Assembly: GCF_001190925.1 (NCBI RefSeq)
Contig: NZ_CP011072.1
Location: 806,001 to 870,000, forward strand
Source: Azoarcus sp. CIB
Lineage (GTDB): Bacteria; Pseudomonadota; Gammaproteobacteria; Burkholderiales; Rhodocyclaceae
Direction: 5' to 3'
Length of the DNA: 64,000 nt
Within the stretch, counting starts at the first letter, position 1. Each line of letters opens with the position of its first letter. A program made the position numbers and the translations under genes. The notes under the pieces are model-generated. The model was not told the DNA's origin. It did no database searches and was given only the letters and a program-made list of their open reading frames with translations. This document shows positions 36,474 through 46,136 of this stretch, piece after piece.

Positions 36474-36852
36474 CTTGTTCCCCAAGCGAAAAAGCGGCGC
36501 AGTCTACCCTTCGCCTCCACCCCGGACAATTGTTGTTACACACAATGCCGGGACGCGATCAGCCCTTGTCGGCGCCCGCTCGTACGGGCCGTCGGGCAGC
36601 GGTGCTGCAGGCAGGCTGTTCGGCCGGTTCGAGGAGTGATGGCCAATTTGGGCAGTGCCGCAGTGCAGCATGGTTGCGTGACGTTGACGTCAACGTCAAA
36701 ATACCGCCCGGCGTCCGACAGGGCGTCGAAACTCAATCAAAGTCGCCTGCGGCACAATACCCCGGCTGCACCGTCGGGGCCTGCTGCAAGCGGGCGTACA
36801 TCGGGCGTGGCGGAGGTACATCCACCGCGCCGCTTCTGGGAAAGGAGAGGAA
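36474..36852. other. 379-base divergent intergenic region
   Basis: Lies between the minus-strand purine permease and the plus-strand acyl-CoA synthetase, so it must carry promoters for both. The only clear structure is the perfect palindrome at 36679-36698. I find no convincing open reading frame, RNA gene or -35/-10 pair. Confidence 0.6.
36679..36698. promoter_or_regulatory. perfect 20-bp palindrome, probable operator of the acyl-CoA synthetase
   Basis: The half-site TGACGTTGAC is followed directly by its exact complement, with no spacer, 155 bases upstream of the acyl-CoA synthetase start. The centre GTTGACGTCAAC and AT-rich right flank look like a regulator-binding site; the ACGT-core form is reminiscent of MerR- or TetR-type operators of acyl-CoA catabolism genes (LiuR-like). 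No regulator gene is adjacent. Confidence 0.6.
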
Positions 36853-38541
36853 ATGACTGCAGTTGCCGAGTTTCTGAAAGCACGCGACTTCCTGCTGGCC
36901 AACCGCACCGACTACGCCACCGCGTACGCCGGCTTCCAGTGGCCGCAGCTCACCGAATTCAACTGGGCGCTCGACTACTTCGACACGATGGCCAAGGGCA
37001 ACGAGAAGCCCGCGCTGTGGATCGTCGAGGAAGACGGCCGCGAAGCGAAGCTCTCCTTCGCCGAGATGTCGGCGCGCTCGAACCGCGTCGCCAACTGGCT
37101 GCGCGAGCAGGGCGTCGCCCGCGGCGACCGCATCCTGATCATGCTCGGCAACGAAGTGCCGCTGTGGGAAACCATGCTTGCCGCGATCAAGCTCGGCGCC
37201 GTCGTCATCCCCGCGACCACGCTGCTGACCCCGGACGACCTGCTCGATCGCCTCGAGCGCGGCCAGGTCAAGCACGTCGTCATCGGCAAGGCCCACACCG
37301 ACAAGTTCGTCGACCTCGCCGGCGCCTACACGCGCGTCAGCGTCGGCGGCGCGACCGCCGGCTGGCTGTCCTTCGAGGACGCCTACGCCGCATCGCCCGA
37401 GTTCACCCCGTCGGGCGTCACCCTGGTCACCGACCCGCTGCTGCTGTACTTCACCTCCGGCACCACCTCCAAGCCCAAGCTCGTCCAGCACAGCCACCAG
37501 TCCTACCCGGTCGGCCACCTGTCGACGATGTACTGGATCGGCCTGCAGCCCAACGACCGCCACATGAACATCAGCTCGCCGGGCTGGGCCAAGCACGCCT
37601 GGAGCTGTTTCTTCGCGCCGTGGAACGCCGGTGCCTGCGTGTTCCTGTACAACTACAACCGCTTCAACGCCAAGGCGCTGCTCGATGTGCTGGTGAAGTT
37701 CGAGATCACCACGATGTGCGCGCCCCCGACCGTGTGGCGCATGCTGATCCAGCAGGATCTCGCCTCGGTGAAGACCCAGCTGCGCGAACTCATCGGCGCC
37801 GGCGAGCCGCTCAACCCCGAAGTCATCGACCAGGTGAAGAAGGCCTGGGGCATCACGATCCGCGACGGTTTCGGCCAGACCGAAACCACCGCGCAGATCG
37901 GCAACACGCCCGGCCAGAAGCTCAAGCCTGGCTCGATGGGGCGCCCGCTGCCCGGCTACACCATCGCGCTGCTCGACGCCGACAGCAAGCCCACCGATGA
38001 AGGCGAGATCAGCCTGGTGCTCGCCAAACGCCCGATGGGCCTGATGCTCGGCTACGCCGGCGACGAAGCCAAGACCGCCGAAGCCATGCGTGACGGCCAC
38101 TACCGCACCGGCGACGTCGCGAACATCGACGAGGAAGGCTACATCACCTACGTCGGCCGCGCCGACGACGTGTTCAAGGCGTCCGACTACCGCATCAGCC
38201 CGTTCGAGCTCGAATCGGTGCTGATCGAGCATCCCGCGGTCGCCGAAGCCGCCGTCGTCCCGAGTCCCGATCCGGTGCGTCTGGCCGTGCCCAAGGCCTA
38301 TGTGATCCTCGCCGCCGGCTTCGAGCCGTCGAAGGAACTCGCGAAGGACATCTTCGCCTTCACGCGCGACAAGCTCGCCCCGTACAAGCGCATCCGCCGC
38401 CTCGAATTCTCGGACCTGCCGAAGACCATCTCCGGCAAGATCCGCCGCGTCGAGCTGCGCAAGAGCGAGGAGGGCAAGGACGGCTCCGTGCGCGGCGCGC
38501 TGGAGTTCTTCGAGGAAGACTTCCCCGAGCTCAAGGGCTGA
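36853..38541 (+). CDS. acyl-CoA synthetase (AMP-forming, ACSM/acetyl-CoA synthetase-like)
   Basis: Adenylate-forming ligase of 562 residues that would activate a carboxylic acid to its CoA thioester. Core motifs: the P-loop LLYFTSGTTSKPKLV near residue 200, DGFGQTETT (A5), YRTGD (A7), the hinge GRADDVFKASDYRISP (A8) and PKTISGKIRR (A10) with the catalytic Lys. The motif set is closest to medium-chain or propionyl/aryl-type synthetases; the exact substrate cannot be read from sequence. AGGAGAGG lies upstream of the ATG. It stands alone, with a palindromic candidate operator upstream and the SRP RNA downstream. Confidence 0.88.
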   Translation: MTAVAEFLKARDFLLANRTDYATAYAGFQWPQLTEFNWALDYFDTMAKGNEKPALWIVEEDGREAKLSFAEMSARSNRVANWLREQGVARGDRILIMLGNEVPLWETMLAAIKLGAVVIPATTLLTPDDLLDRLERGQVKHVVIGKAHTDKFVDLAGAYTRVSVGGATAGWLSFEDAYAASPEFTPSGVTLVTDPLLLYFTSGTTSKPKLVQHSHQSYPVGHLSTMYWIGLQPNDRHMNISSPGWAKHAWSCFFAPWNAGACVFLYNYNRFNAKALLDVLVKFEITTMCAPPTVWRMLIQQDLASVKTQLRELIGAGEPLNPEVIDQVKKAWGITIRDGFGQTETTAQIGNTPGQKLKPGSMGRPLPGYTIALLDADSKPTDEGEISLVLAKRPMGLMLGYAGDEAKTAEAMRDGHYRTGDVANIDEEGYITYVGRADDVFKASDYRISPFELESVLIEHPAVAEAAVVPSPDPVRLAVPKAYVILAAGFEPSKELAKDIFAFTRDKLAPYKRIRRLEFSDLPKTISGKIRRVELRKSEEGKDGSVRGALEFFEEDFPELKG

Positions 38542-38573
38542 TCTAACGCGCATTGCACCGTGGGGAAGGTGCA

Positions 38574-38593
38574 GTAGCAGCAATAGCTGCTAC
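38574..38593. repeat. inverted repeat overlapping the ffs -10 region
   Basis: GTAGCAGC and its exact complement GCTGCTAC flank AATA. It lies 32 bases after the acyl-CoA synthetase stop. The right arm overlaps TACAAT (38591-38596), the presumed -10 box of the SRP RNA gene. It may act as a terminator of the upstream gene or as a regulatory dyad; no T-run follows. Confidence 0.5.
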
Positions 38594-38603
38594 AATGCGC
38601 CCC

Positions 38604-38703
<100 letters not shown>

Positions 38704-38714
38704 CCTGATTCGCG

Positions 38715-38745
38715 AACGGGCGCTCCGGAAACGGGGCGCCCGTTT
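38715..38745 (+). terminator. intrinsic terminator of ffs
   Basis: Hairpin AACGGGCGC / GCGCCCGTT with an inner CC/GG pair, then TTCATTTTG. It lies 12 bases after the SRP RNA and before the patatin gene. Confidence 0.8.
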
Positions 38746-38842
38746 CATTTTGTGCCTCCTTGCGCGACTTCCGTTACGCACGTCCCGCGCTCTTGCGCTA
38801 TCTTCGGTTCGTCCCCTCACTGAGCACTTACCGAGCACGCGC

Positions 38843-41056
38843 TTGAACCTGCGTCCCTTCGTCCTTTCCCTGCTGTGCCTGGCCGGCCTCGCCGCCGTGC
38901 CCGTGGGCGCCGAAACATCCGGGCCGCCGCCACAGGGCGTCGCCCTCGTGCTGTCGGGCGGCGGCGCGCGCGGCATCGCCCACGTCGGCGTGCTGAAGGT
39001 GCTCGAGGACATGCGCATCCCCGTCGACTGCATCGTCGGCACCTCGATGGGCGCAATCGTCGGCGGCGCCTACGCGGCGGGGATGGAGCTGGGCGACATG
39101 GTGCGCGAGATCCACGCCGTCGACTGGGTGAACATGTTCTCCAGCAGCGTGCCGCGCGAGGACCAGCCCTTCCGCGACAAGCAGGACGCCGCGCGCAACC
39201 GTTCCGCGATCACGCTGGGCTACGGTGACGGCGCGCTGCTGCTGCCGCAGAGTGCGATCTCGGGCCAGGCGATGGACCGCTTCCTCACGCGGCTCGCCGG
39301 CGACGCCGAAGTGCTCGACACCTTCGACAGCCTCGCGCTGCCGTACCGCGCCGTCGCCACCGACCTCGAGACCGGCGAACTCGTGCTGCTCGACAAGGGC
39401 CCGCTGTGGCGCGCGATGCGCGCGAGCATGGCCGTGCCCGGCGTGTTCCTGCCGATCGAGAATGACCAGCGCCTGCTCGTCGACGGCGGCCTCGTCATGA
39501 ACCTCCCGGTCGACATCGGCCGCGAGCTGTGCGGCGGGCGCGTCATCGCGGTGAACCTCGGCACGCCGCCGCATGCGCGCGAGCGCCTGCGTTCCGCGAC
39601 CGACATCGCGCTGCAGGCGATCAACCTCGCCCTCGAACAGAACGTGCGCCAGCAGCTCGCGCGCCTGGGCCCGGACGACGCCCTGATCCAGGTCGAGTTG
39701 CCCGGCATCACCTCGCGCGACTTCGAACGCGTGCTCGAGACCATTCCCTACGGCACCGAGGCCGCGCTGCGCCAGTCCGCCTCGCTCGCGCGCTTCAGCG
39801 TCGACGAGGACAGCTACGCGAAGTGGCAGACGCTGCGCCAGTTCCGCTGGCACAAGCGCGCCCCCGTCGTCGCCGACATCAAGGTCGAAGGCCTCAAGTT
39901 CGTGCCCGAACGCCTCTTCGGCGCCACGCTCACGCAGAAGACCGGCGAAGCGCTCGACCCCCAGAAGCTCGAGCGGGACATCGCCCGCATCTACGAGCGC
40001 GGCGACTTCGACCGCCTGCGCTACAGCGTATTGCACGACGGGCCGCGCGCCACGGTGCAGCTCGATGCCGACGAAAAGGCGTCGGGGCCCAACCTGCTGC
40101 GCTTCGGCGGTGGCCTCGCGGCCGACTTCGAAGGCGGCTCCCAGGTCGGCCTCTACGCCGGCTTCTCGCGCCGCTGGCTCAACACCCGCGGCGGGCGCTG
40201 GGACACCGACCTGCAGCTCGGCACGACGAACCGCATCCGCAGCGAGCTGTTCCAGCCGCTCGACCTCGACAGCGGCTGGTTCGTCGCGCCGTCCGTCGAG
40301 CTCTTCAACCGCGTGCTGCCGGTCTTCGTCGATGGGCGCAAGCTGTCAGAGAACAAGGAGAAGGGCGGTCTGATCGGCCTCGATGCCGGCTACGAAGTCG
40401 GCATGTGGGGCGAACTGCGTGCCGGCTGGCGGCGCGGGCGACGTAGTTCGGAAGTCACCGCCGGTCCGGAGCTCTACCCCGAACGCCTCATCGAGGACGG
40501 CTGGGTGCATGGCACCGCCACCATCGACCGCCTCGACAGTCCCTTCTTCCCGCGCCGCGGCTACGCCGCCCGGCTGCGCGCGGAGCTGCACTCGCCGACC
40601 TTCGGCGCCGACCAGCGCTACTTCTTCACCGAGCTCGACGGCGACGCCGCGACCTCCTTCGGCCCCAACGTGTGGCGCATGCGCGCGCTGCTCGCCGGTA
40701 GCCCCGACCGCGACCTGCCCGAAGTCGGCCGCACCCTGCTGGGCGGCCCCTTCCGCCTGTCCGGCTACCGCTACGGCGAACTCGCCGCCGACCAGGTGGC
40801 GCTCGTGAGCGCCGCCTACTACCGCCAGATCACGCGCCTGCCCGACACGCTCGGCCGCGGCGTGTACGCCGGCGCGACCGCCGAATGGGCCGAACTGCGC
40901 AACTACGGCACCTCGCTCACGCCCGATCCCGGCCGGCATCGCGCCTACTCGCTCTTCCTCGGCGCCGATACCGCCATCGGTCCGATCTACGTCGGCGCGA
41001 GCTACTCGCCCGAAGTCGGCGACGTGCGCTACTACCTGCAGCTCGGGCAGCCCTGA
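38843..41056 (+). CDS. PlpD-like patatin phospholipase autotransporter (type Vd)
   Basis: A 737-residue secreted lipase. From the TTG at 38843 there is a clear Sec signal peptide (LSLLCLAGLAAVPVGAE). The patatin domain follows, with oxyanion loop SGGGARG, nucleophile elbow GTSMG and catalytic DGG. A single POTRA-like domain and a 16-strand-type BamA barrel (from about residue 430 to the end) make up the rest. This domain order and length match Pseudomonas PlpD, in which the barrel brings the patatin domain to the cell surface. The TTG is chosen because upstream in-frame codons run into the SRP RNA and terminator. No operon partner. Confidence 0.87.
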   Translation: MNLRPFVLSLLCLAGLAAVPVGAETSGPPPQGVALVLSGGGARGIAHVGVLKVLEDMRIPVDCIVGTSMGAIVGGAYAAGMELGDMVREIHAVDWVNMFSSSVPREDQPFRDKQDAARNRSAITLGYGDGALLLPQSAISGQAMDRFLTRLAGDAEVLDTFDSLALPYRAVATDLETGELVLLDKGPLWRAMRASMAVPGVFLPIENDQRLLVDGGLVMNLPVDIGRELCGGRVIAVNLGTPPHARERLRSATDIALQAINLALEQNVRQQLARLGPDDALIQVELPGITSRDFERVLETIPYGTEAALRQSASLARFSVDEDSYAKWQTLRQFRWHKRAPVVADIKVEGLKFVPERLFGATLTQKTGEALDPQKLERDIARIYERGDFDRLRYSVLHDGPRATVQLDADEKASGPNLLRFGGGLAADFEGGSQVGLYAGFSRRWLNTRGGRWDTDLQLGTTNRIRSELFQPLDLDSGWFVAPSVELFNRVLPVFVDGRKLSENKEKGGLIGLDAGYEVGMWGELRAGWRRGRRSSEVTAGPELYPERLIEDGWVHGTATIDRLDSPFFPRRGYAARLRAELHSPTFGADQRYFFTELDGDAATSFGPNVWRMRALLAGSPDRDLPEVGRTLLGGPFRLSGYRYGELAADQVALVSAAYYRQITRLPDTLGRGVYAGATAEWAELRNYGTSLTPDPGRHRAYSLFLGADTAIGPIYVGASYSPEVGDVRYYLQLGQP

Positions 41057-41120
41057 CGTCGAAGCACGTTCAGCGAATCGCTCCGGGTTCGTCGCCGGCG
41101 CTCTGCTAGAATCCGGCGCC

Positions 41121-43127
41121 ATGAGCTATCAAGTTCTCGCACGCAAGTGGCGGCCCAAATCCTTTGCGACGCTGGTCGGCCAGGAACATGTCGTCCGCGC
41201 GCTCAGCCATGCGCTCGCGACCGGCCGGCTGCATCACGCCTGGCTGTTCACCGGCACGCGCGGCGTCGGCAAGACGACGATCTCGCGCATCCTCGCCAAG
41301 GCGCTGAACTGCGAGACCGGCGTCACGGCCGAGCCCTGCAACCAGTGCGCCGCCTGCCAGGCGATCGACGCCGACCGCTTCCCCGACTACGTCGAGATGG
41401 ACGCGGCGTCGAACCGCGGCGTCGAGGACATGGCCGCGCTGCTCGACCAGGCCGTATACGCGCCGGTGCAGGGCCGCTACAAGGTCTACATGATCGACGA
41501 AGTGCACATGCTCACCGGGCATGCGTTCAACGCGATGCTGAAGACCCTCGAAGAGCCGCCCGAGCATGTGAAATTCATCCTCGCGACCACCGACCCGCAG
41601 AAGATCCCGGTCACCGTGCTGTCGCGTTGCCTGCAGTTCAATCTCAAGCAGATGCCGCAGGGCCACATCATCGAGCATCTGTCGCGCATCCTCGAGGCCG
41701 AGGTCATCCCCTTCGAGGTGCCGGCGCTGCGCCACCTCGCCAAGGCCGCCAACGGCTCGATGCGCGACGCCCTGTCGCTGCTCGACCAGGCGATCGCGCA
41801 CGGCTCGGGCAAGGTCGAGGAAGAACAGGTCACCCACATGCTCGGCACGGTCGGCGACGACCACCTGTACGCCGTGCTCGACGCGCTCGCCGCTGGCGAC
41901 GTCACGGCGCTGCTCGGCGTCGCCGACCGCATGGAGGCACGCAGCCTGTCGTTCGACGCCGCGCTGCAGGCTCTCGCATCCCTGCTGCATCGGGTCGCCC
42001 TTGCGCAGTTCGCGCCCGCCGCGATCGCCGACGAGGCCGAGCGCCAGCGCGTGCTGCCCCATACCGAGGCCTTCGACGCCGAATTCCTGCAGCTCGCGTA
42101 CCAGATCGCGATCCACGGCCGCGACGAGCTGCCGCTCGCGCCCGACGACTACGCCGGCTTCACGATGACGCTGCTGCGTCTGCACGCGTTCCGCCCCGAC
42201 CAGCCGCCAGCCCTCGGCAGCCCAGCGGCCGAAGGCGGAGGAGGGGGCGTCGCCCGCAGCCTGCCGCCAGCGGCCCCGCGGCCCGCAGCAATGCCGCGCC
42301 CCGCCCCTGCGAACGCTGGCGCGCCGCCCGTCCAGGCGGCTGCCGCGGCCCCGGCCGCGCCCCTCACCCCCGCACCGTCGGCAGTGTCTACGCCCACGCC
42401 GCCGGCCCCGGTTCCGGCTGCCGAGCGCGTACAACGCACCGCGCCGGCCCCGGCAAGCGCCCCGGCCGAAACCCGTCCGGAGCCTGCCAACTCGGTGCCG
42501 CCGTGGGAGGATCTCCCGCCGGAAGCCTTCGTCGGACAGAGCTCAGAACCGGCCACCGTCCGGTCCGAATCGCCGCGCGAGGATGCGCAGCCCCCAGCCG
42601 CCGTGCGCCCTGCGCCGGTGGTGCTGCCCGAGCAGGCAGCGCCGGCTGCTCCCGCCCCCGAGGCGCCTCTTGCGTCGCCGGCTCCTCCGATTGCGGCGGT
42701 TGCGCCTGCGCCCGGCGGCGATGACGACGCAGCGGCGGACTTCGCCGCGGGCAACTGGCACGGCCTCATCCGCCGCCTCGGTCTCGGCGGCCTCGTGCGC
42801 GAGTTCGCCCAGCACTGCGAGTGGCTCGGCTTCGCCGACGGCGTGATCGAGCTGCGGCTGTCGAACGCCCACCGCCATCTCCTCGACATGAACCCGGGAG
42901 TGGTCGAGCGCATCCAGGATCAGCTCGCATCCCTTTACGGGGCGCCGCTCAAGCTGCGTGCCGCCGTCGGCGCGATCGAGGGCGAGACACCCGCGCAGCG
43001 CGACGAGGCCGATCGCCGCGTGCGCCATGCCGAGGCGGTCGCGGCCCTGGAAAGCGATCCTTTCGTGCGCGAACTGATCGAACGATTCGACGCAACCCTC
43101 GTGGAAGCGTCGGTGAAACCTCTTTGA
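41121..43127 (+). CDS. dnaX: DNA polymerase III subunit gamma/tau
   Basis: Clamp-loader ATPase. Walker A GTRGVGKT at residues 45-52, zinc ligands C64, C73, C76, C79, Walker B region DEVHML, and sensor motif SRCLQF are all present. The middle region (about 365-560) is Pro/Ala-rich and the C-terminal roughly 110 residues form the tau domain that contacts the polymerase. The length of 668 fits full tau. I see no A-rich slippery heptamer of the E. coli type, so a short gamma form may not be made by frameshifting. It heads the conserved dnaX-ybaB-recR operon; TAGAAT at 41107-41112 may be its -10 box. Confidence 0.96.
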   Translation: MSYQVLARKWRPKSFATLVGQEHVVRALSHALATGRLHHAWLFTGTRGVGKTTISRILAKALNCETGVTAEPCNQCAACQAIDADRFPDYVEMDAASNRGVEDMAALLDQAVYAPVQGRYKVYMIDEVHMLTGHAFNAMLKTLEEPPEHVKFILATTDPQKIPVTVLSRCLQFNLKQMPQGHIIEHLSRILEAEVIPFEVPALRHLAKAANGSMRDALSLLDQAIAHGSGKVEEEQVTHMLGTVGDDHLYAVLDALAAGDVTALLGVADRMEARSLSFDAALQALASLLHRVALAQFAPAAIADEAERQRVLPHTEAFDAEFLQLAYQIAIHGRDELPLAPDDYAGFTMTLLRLHAFRPDQPPALGSPAAEGGGGGVARSLPPAAPRPAAMPRPAPANAGAPPVQAAAAAPAAPLTPAPSAVSTPTPPAPVPAAERVQRTAPAPASAPAETRPEPANSVPPWEDLPPEAFVGQSSEPATVRSESPREDAQPPAAVRPAPVVLPEQAAPAAPAPEAPLASPAPPIAAVAPAPGGDDDAAADFAAGNWHGLIRRLGLGGLVREFAQHCEWLGFADGVIELRLSNAHRHLLDMNPGVVERIQDQLASLYGAPLKLRAAVGAIEGETPAQRDEADRRVRHAEAVAALESDPFVRELIERFDATLVEASVKPL

Positions 43128-43152
43128 ATCCCCAATTGCGGAGAATCGCACC

Positions 43153-43476
43153 ATGATGAAAGGCGGAATCGCCGGCCTGATGAAACAGGCCCAGCAGATG
43201 CAGGAAAACATGAAGAAGATGCAGGACCAGCTCGCCCTCGTCGAAGTCGAGGGTCAGGCCGGGGCCGGCATGGTGAAGATCCTCATGACCTGCAAGCATG
43301 ACGTTCGTCGCGTCACGATCGACCCCTCGGTCATGGACGACAAGGAAATGCTGGAGGATCTCGTCGCCGCCGCGATGAACGACGCGGTGCGCCGCGCCGA
43401 GGCGACCACGCAGGAGAAGATGGCGGGCTTCACGTCCGGCCTCAATCTGCCGCCCGGGATGAAGCTCCCGTTCTGA
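43153..43476 (+). CDS. ybaB: nucleoid-associated protein YbaB/EbfC family
   Basis: A 107-residue protein with the typical N-terminus [20 protein letters not shown] (a coiled-coil helix), a small beta-sheet ([13 protein letters not shown]) and a C-terminal helix with a tail ending [11 protein letters not shown]. Members bind DNA as dimers. It sits between dnaX and recR as in most proteobacteria; the stop overlaps the recR start by one base. Confidence 0.95.
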   Translation: MMKGGIAGLMKQAQQMQENMKKMQDQLALVEVEGQAGAGMVKILMTCKHDVRRVTIDPSVMDDKEMLEDLVAAAMNDAVRRAEATTQEKMAGFTSGLNLPPGMKLPF

Positions 43477-44072
43477 TGAGCTCACCCTCGAGTCTCGACG
43501 AACTGATCGAAGCCCTGCGCGCGCTGCCCAGCGTCGGCCCGAAGTCGGCGCAGCGCATGGCCTACCACCTGCTGCAGCGCGACCAGCGCGGCGCCGGCCG
43601 GCTCGCGCGGGCGCTCGCGCACGCGCTCGAAGTGCTGCGTCATTGCGAGCGCTGCAACACGTTCTGCGAGACCGACGTCTGCCAGCGCTGCGCGAATCCG
43701 CAGCGCGACCACTCGCTGCTGTGCGTCGTCGAGATGCCGGCAGACCTCGCGATGATGGAGCAGACCCAGCTCTACAACGGCCTTTACTACGTCCTCATGG
43801 GGCGCCTGTCGCCGCTCGACGGCATCGGCCCGCGCGAACTGCGGCTCGACAAGCTCCTCGCACGCGCCTCGGACGGTGCAGTGAAGGAAGTCATCCTCGC
43901 AACCAATTTCACCAACGAAGGCGAAGCCACCGCCCACGTCATCGCCGAACTGCTTGCCGCCCGCGGCGTCAGGGTCAGCCGCTTGTCGCGCGGCGTGCCT
44001 GTCGGCGGCGAGCTCGAGCACACCGATACGGGCACGATCGCGCAGGCCCTGGTCGAGCGGCGCGCGCTGTAG
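43476..44072 (+). CDS. recR: recombination protein RecR
   Basis: RecR works with RecO/RecF to load RecA on gapped DNA. The 198-residue product has the N-terminal helix-hairpin-helix ([17 protein letters not shown]), a zinc finger with four Cys ([16 protein letters not shown]), a Toprim domain ([12 protein letters not shown]) and the C-terminal Walker-B-like part. ATG 43476 is inside the ybaB stop codon (TGATG). Last gene of the dnaX operon. Confidence 0.97.
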   Translation: MSSPSSLDELIEALRALPSVGPKSAQRMAYHLLQRDQRGAGRLARALAHALEVLRHCERCNTFCETDVCQRCANPQRDHSLLCVVEMPADLAMMEQTQLYNGLYYVLMGRLSPLDGIGPRELRLDKLLARASDGAVKEVILATNFTNEGEATAHVIAELLAARGVRVSRLSRGVPVGGELEHTDTGTIAQALVERRAL

Positions 44073-44270
44073 TCAGGGGCACTGTTGCACTGCGGAAGCT
44101 GCGTTGCAGCATCCGCCTTTCGCCCATTCCGCCCGGCCGAGCAGGCGTGTGCTCGAGGCTGATGCCATTGGCATGGCTTCGGCATGCCCTCTTTTTATGT
44201 ATCAGGCTTTTTGCTAAAATTCCGCAGTTTTTTTGTATCCGGAAACGGGTTTCTTTTCAGGGATGAGGTC

Positions 44271-44864
44271 ATGAGCGTGGATCAGAAGATGGACAGTGGC
44301 CGCCGGCAACTGCTTGTCGCGACGTCGGCCGCCGGTGGCGTGGCTGCGGTTGCGACGGCTGTGCCGTTCGTTGCCAGCCTGACGCCGTCCGAGCGTGCCA
44401 AGGCTGCAGGTGCGCCGGTCGAGGCGGACATCGGCAAGCTGGCACCGGGCGAGATGATGACGGTGGAGTGGCGTGGCAAGCCCGTGTGGATCCTGCGCCG
44501 GACCCCGGAAATGCTGTCGTCGCTCGAAAAGACCGATGCCGCGGTCAGCGACCCGGAATCCGGCAAGGAGATGCAGCCCGAGTACGCCAAGAACAAGCAT
44601 CGTTCGATCAAGCCCGAGTACCTCATCGCCGTCGGCATCTGCACCCACCTCGGTTGCTCGCCGAGCGACAAGTTCAAGGTCGGTGCCGAAAGCGGCGTGG
44701 GCGACGACTGGCATGGCGGCTTCCTGTGCCCCTGTCACGGTTCGAAGTTCGACCTGTCCGGCCGCGTGTACAAGAGCATGCCGGCGCCTGACAACCTCGA
44801 GGTGCCGCCGCACAAGTACCTTTCCGATACCACGATCCTCATCGGTGACGACTCAAAGGCCTAA
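44271..44864 (+). CDS. petA: ubiquinol-cytochrome c reductase Rieske iron-sulfur subunit
   Basis: Rieske protein of the cytochrome bc1 complex (197 residues). The N-terminal RRQLL with the following hydrophobic helix is the twin-arginine membrane anchor. The [2Fe-2S] ligands are C124, H126 in CTHLGC and C153, H156 in CPCHGS, with C129 and C155 for the disulfide. ATG 44271 has AGGGATGAGG before it; an upstream in-frame ATG (44184) would add a segment unlike the family. TAAAAT at 44215-44220 is a possible -10 box. First gene of petABC. Confidence 0.96.
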   Translation: MSVDQKMDSGRRQLLVATSAAGGVAAVATAVPFVASLTPSERAKAAGAPVEADIGKLAPGEMMTVEWRGKPVWILRRTPEMLSSLEKTDAAVSDPESGKEMQPEYAKNKHRSIKPEYLIAVGICTHLGCSPSDKFKVGAESGVGDDWHGGFLCPCHGSKFDLSGRVYKSMPAPDNLEVPPHKYLSDTTILIGDDSKA

Positions 44865-44867
44865 GCG

Positions 44868-46136
44868 ATGACTACGAAATCCCAACAACTGCTCAACTGG
44901 GTCGACGAGCGGTTTCCGCTGACATCGACCTGGAAGGAGCACCTGTCCGAGTACTACGCGCCGAAGAACTTCAACTTCTGGTACTTCTTCGGCTCGCTGG
45001 CGCTGCTCGTGCTGGTGATCCAGATCCTGACCGGCATCTTCCTGGTCATGCACTACAAGCCCGACGCCTCGCTCAACACCTCCGGCATCCCGGTTGCGTT
45101 CGCCAGCGTCGAGTACATCATGCGCGAAGTCCCGGGCGGCTGGCTGATCCGCTACCTGCACTCGACCGGCGCCTCGGCCTTCTTCGTCGTCGTGTACCTG
45201 CACATGTTCCGCGGGCTGCTCTACGGTTCCTACCGCAAACCGCGCGAGCTGATCTGGATCTTCGGTACCCTGATCTTCCTCGCGCTGATGGCCGAGGCCT
45301 TCATGGGCTACCTGCTGCCGTGGGGGCAGATGTCCTTCTGGGGCGCGCAGGTCATCGTCAACCTGTTCTCCGCGATCCCGGTGATCGGCCCCGACCTGTC
45401 GCTGGTGATTCGCGGCGACTTCGTCGTGTCTGACGCCACGCTGAACCGCTTCTTCTCCTTCCACGTCATCGCCGTGCCGCTGGTGCTGATCGGCCTGGTG
45501 CTCGCGCACATCGTCGCGCTGCACGAAGTCGGCTCGAACAACCCCGACGGCGTCGAGATCAAGAAGAAGAAGGACGCGAACGGCATTCCGCTCGACGGTA
45601 TTCCCTTCCACCCGTACTACACGGTGAAGGACATCGTCGGCGTGGTCGGCTTCCTGATCTTCTTCACGGCGATCGTGTTCTTCGCGCCCGAAGGCGGCGG
45701 CTACTTCCTCGAGTACAACAACTTCATCCCGGCCGATCCGCTGAAGACCCCGCCGCACATTGCTCCGGTGTGGTACTTCACGCCCTTCTACTCGGTCCTG
45801 CGTGCGGTGACCTATCCGCTGTTCGGCATCGACGCGAAGTTCTGGGGCGTGGTCGCGATGGGCGCAGCCGTGGTCATCATCGCCTTCCTGCCGTGGCTGG
45901 ACCGCAGCCCGGTGAAGTCGATCCGCTACAAGGGTGGCCTGTTCAAGGGCGTGCTCGCGGTCTTCGTCGTCTCCTTCTTCATCCTCGGCTACCTCGGCGT
46001 TCTGCCGCCGACCCCGGGTCGTACCTTGGTGGCGCAGATCTGCTCGGTGATCTATTTCGCCTTCTTCCTGGCGATGCCGTGGTACAGCAAACTCGACAAG
46101 TGCAAACCCGAACCGGATAGGGTGACTTTCAAATGA
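44868..46136 (+). CDS. petB: ubiquinol-cytochrome c reductase cytochrome b subunit
   Basis: Core membrane subunit of the bc1 complex, 422 residues with eight or nine helices. The haem-binding His pairs lie in helices two and four (LHSTGASAFFVVVYLHMFR and the FFSFHVIAVPLVLIGLVLAH segment), and the Qo-site motif PEW-type loop appears as KTPPHIAPVWYFTPFY, that is with PVW in the usual PEW position. It begins three bases after petA and overlaps petC by four bases (ATGA). Confidence 0.96.
   Translation: MTTKSQQLLNWVDERFPLTSTWKEHLSEYYAPKNFNFWYFFGSLALLVLVIQILTGIFLVMHYKPDASLNTSGIPVAFASVEYIMREVPGGWLIRYLHSTGASAFFVVVYLHMFRGLLYGSYRKPRELIWIFGTLIFLALMAEAFMGYLLPWGQMSFWGAQVIVNLFSAIPVIGPDLSLVIRGDFVVSDATLNRFFSFHVIAVPLVLIGLVLAHIVALHEVGSNNPDGVEIKKKKDANGIPLDGIPFHPYYTVKDIVGVVGFLIFFTAIVFFAPEGGGYFLEYNNFIPADPLKTPPHIAPVWYFTPFYSVLRAVTYPLFGIDAKFWGVVAMGAAVVIIAFLPWLDRSPVKSIRYKGGLFKGVLAVFVVSFFILGYLGVLPPTPGRTLVAQICSVIYFAFFLAMPWYSKLDKCKPEPDRVTFK

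Noticed and set aside
41121-43127. Programmed frameshift in dnaX to make gamma
   Set aside because: No A-AAA-AAG-type slippery heptamer with a downstream stem was seen in the region where it would be needed.
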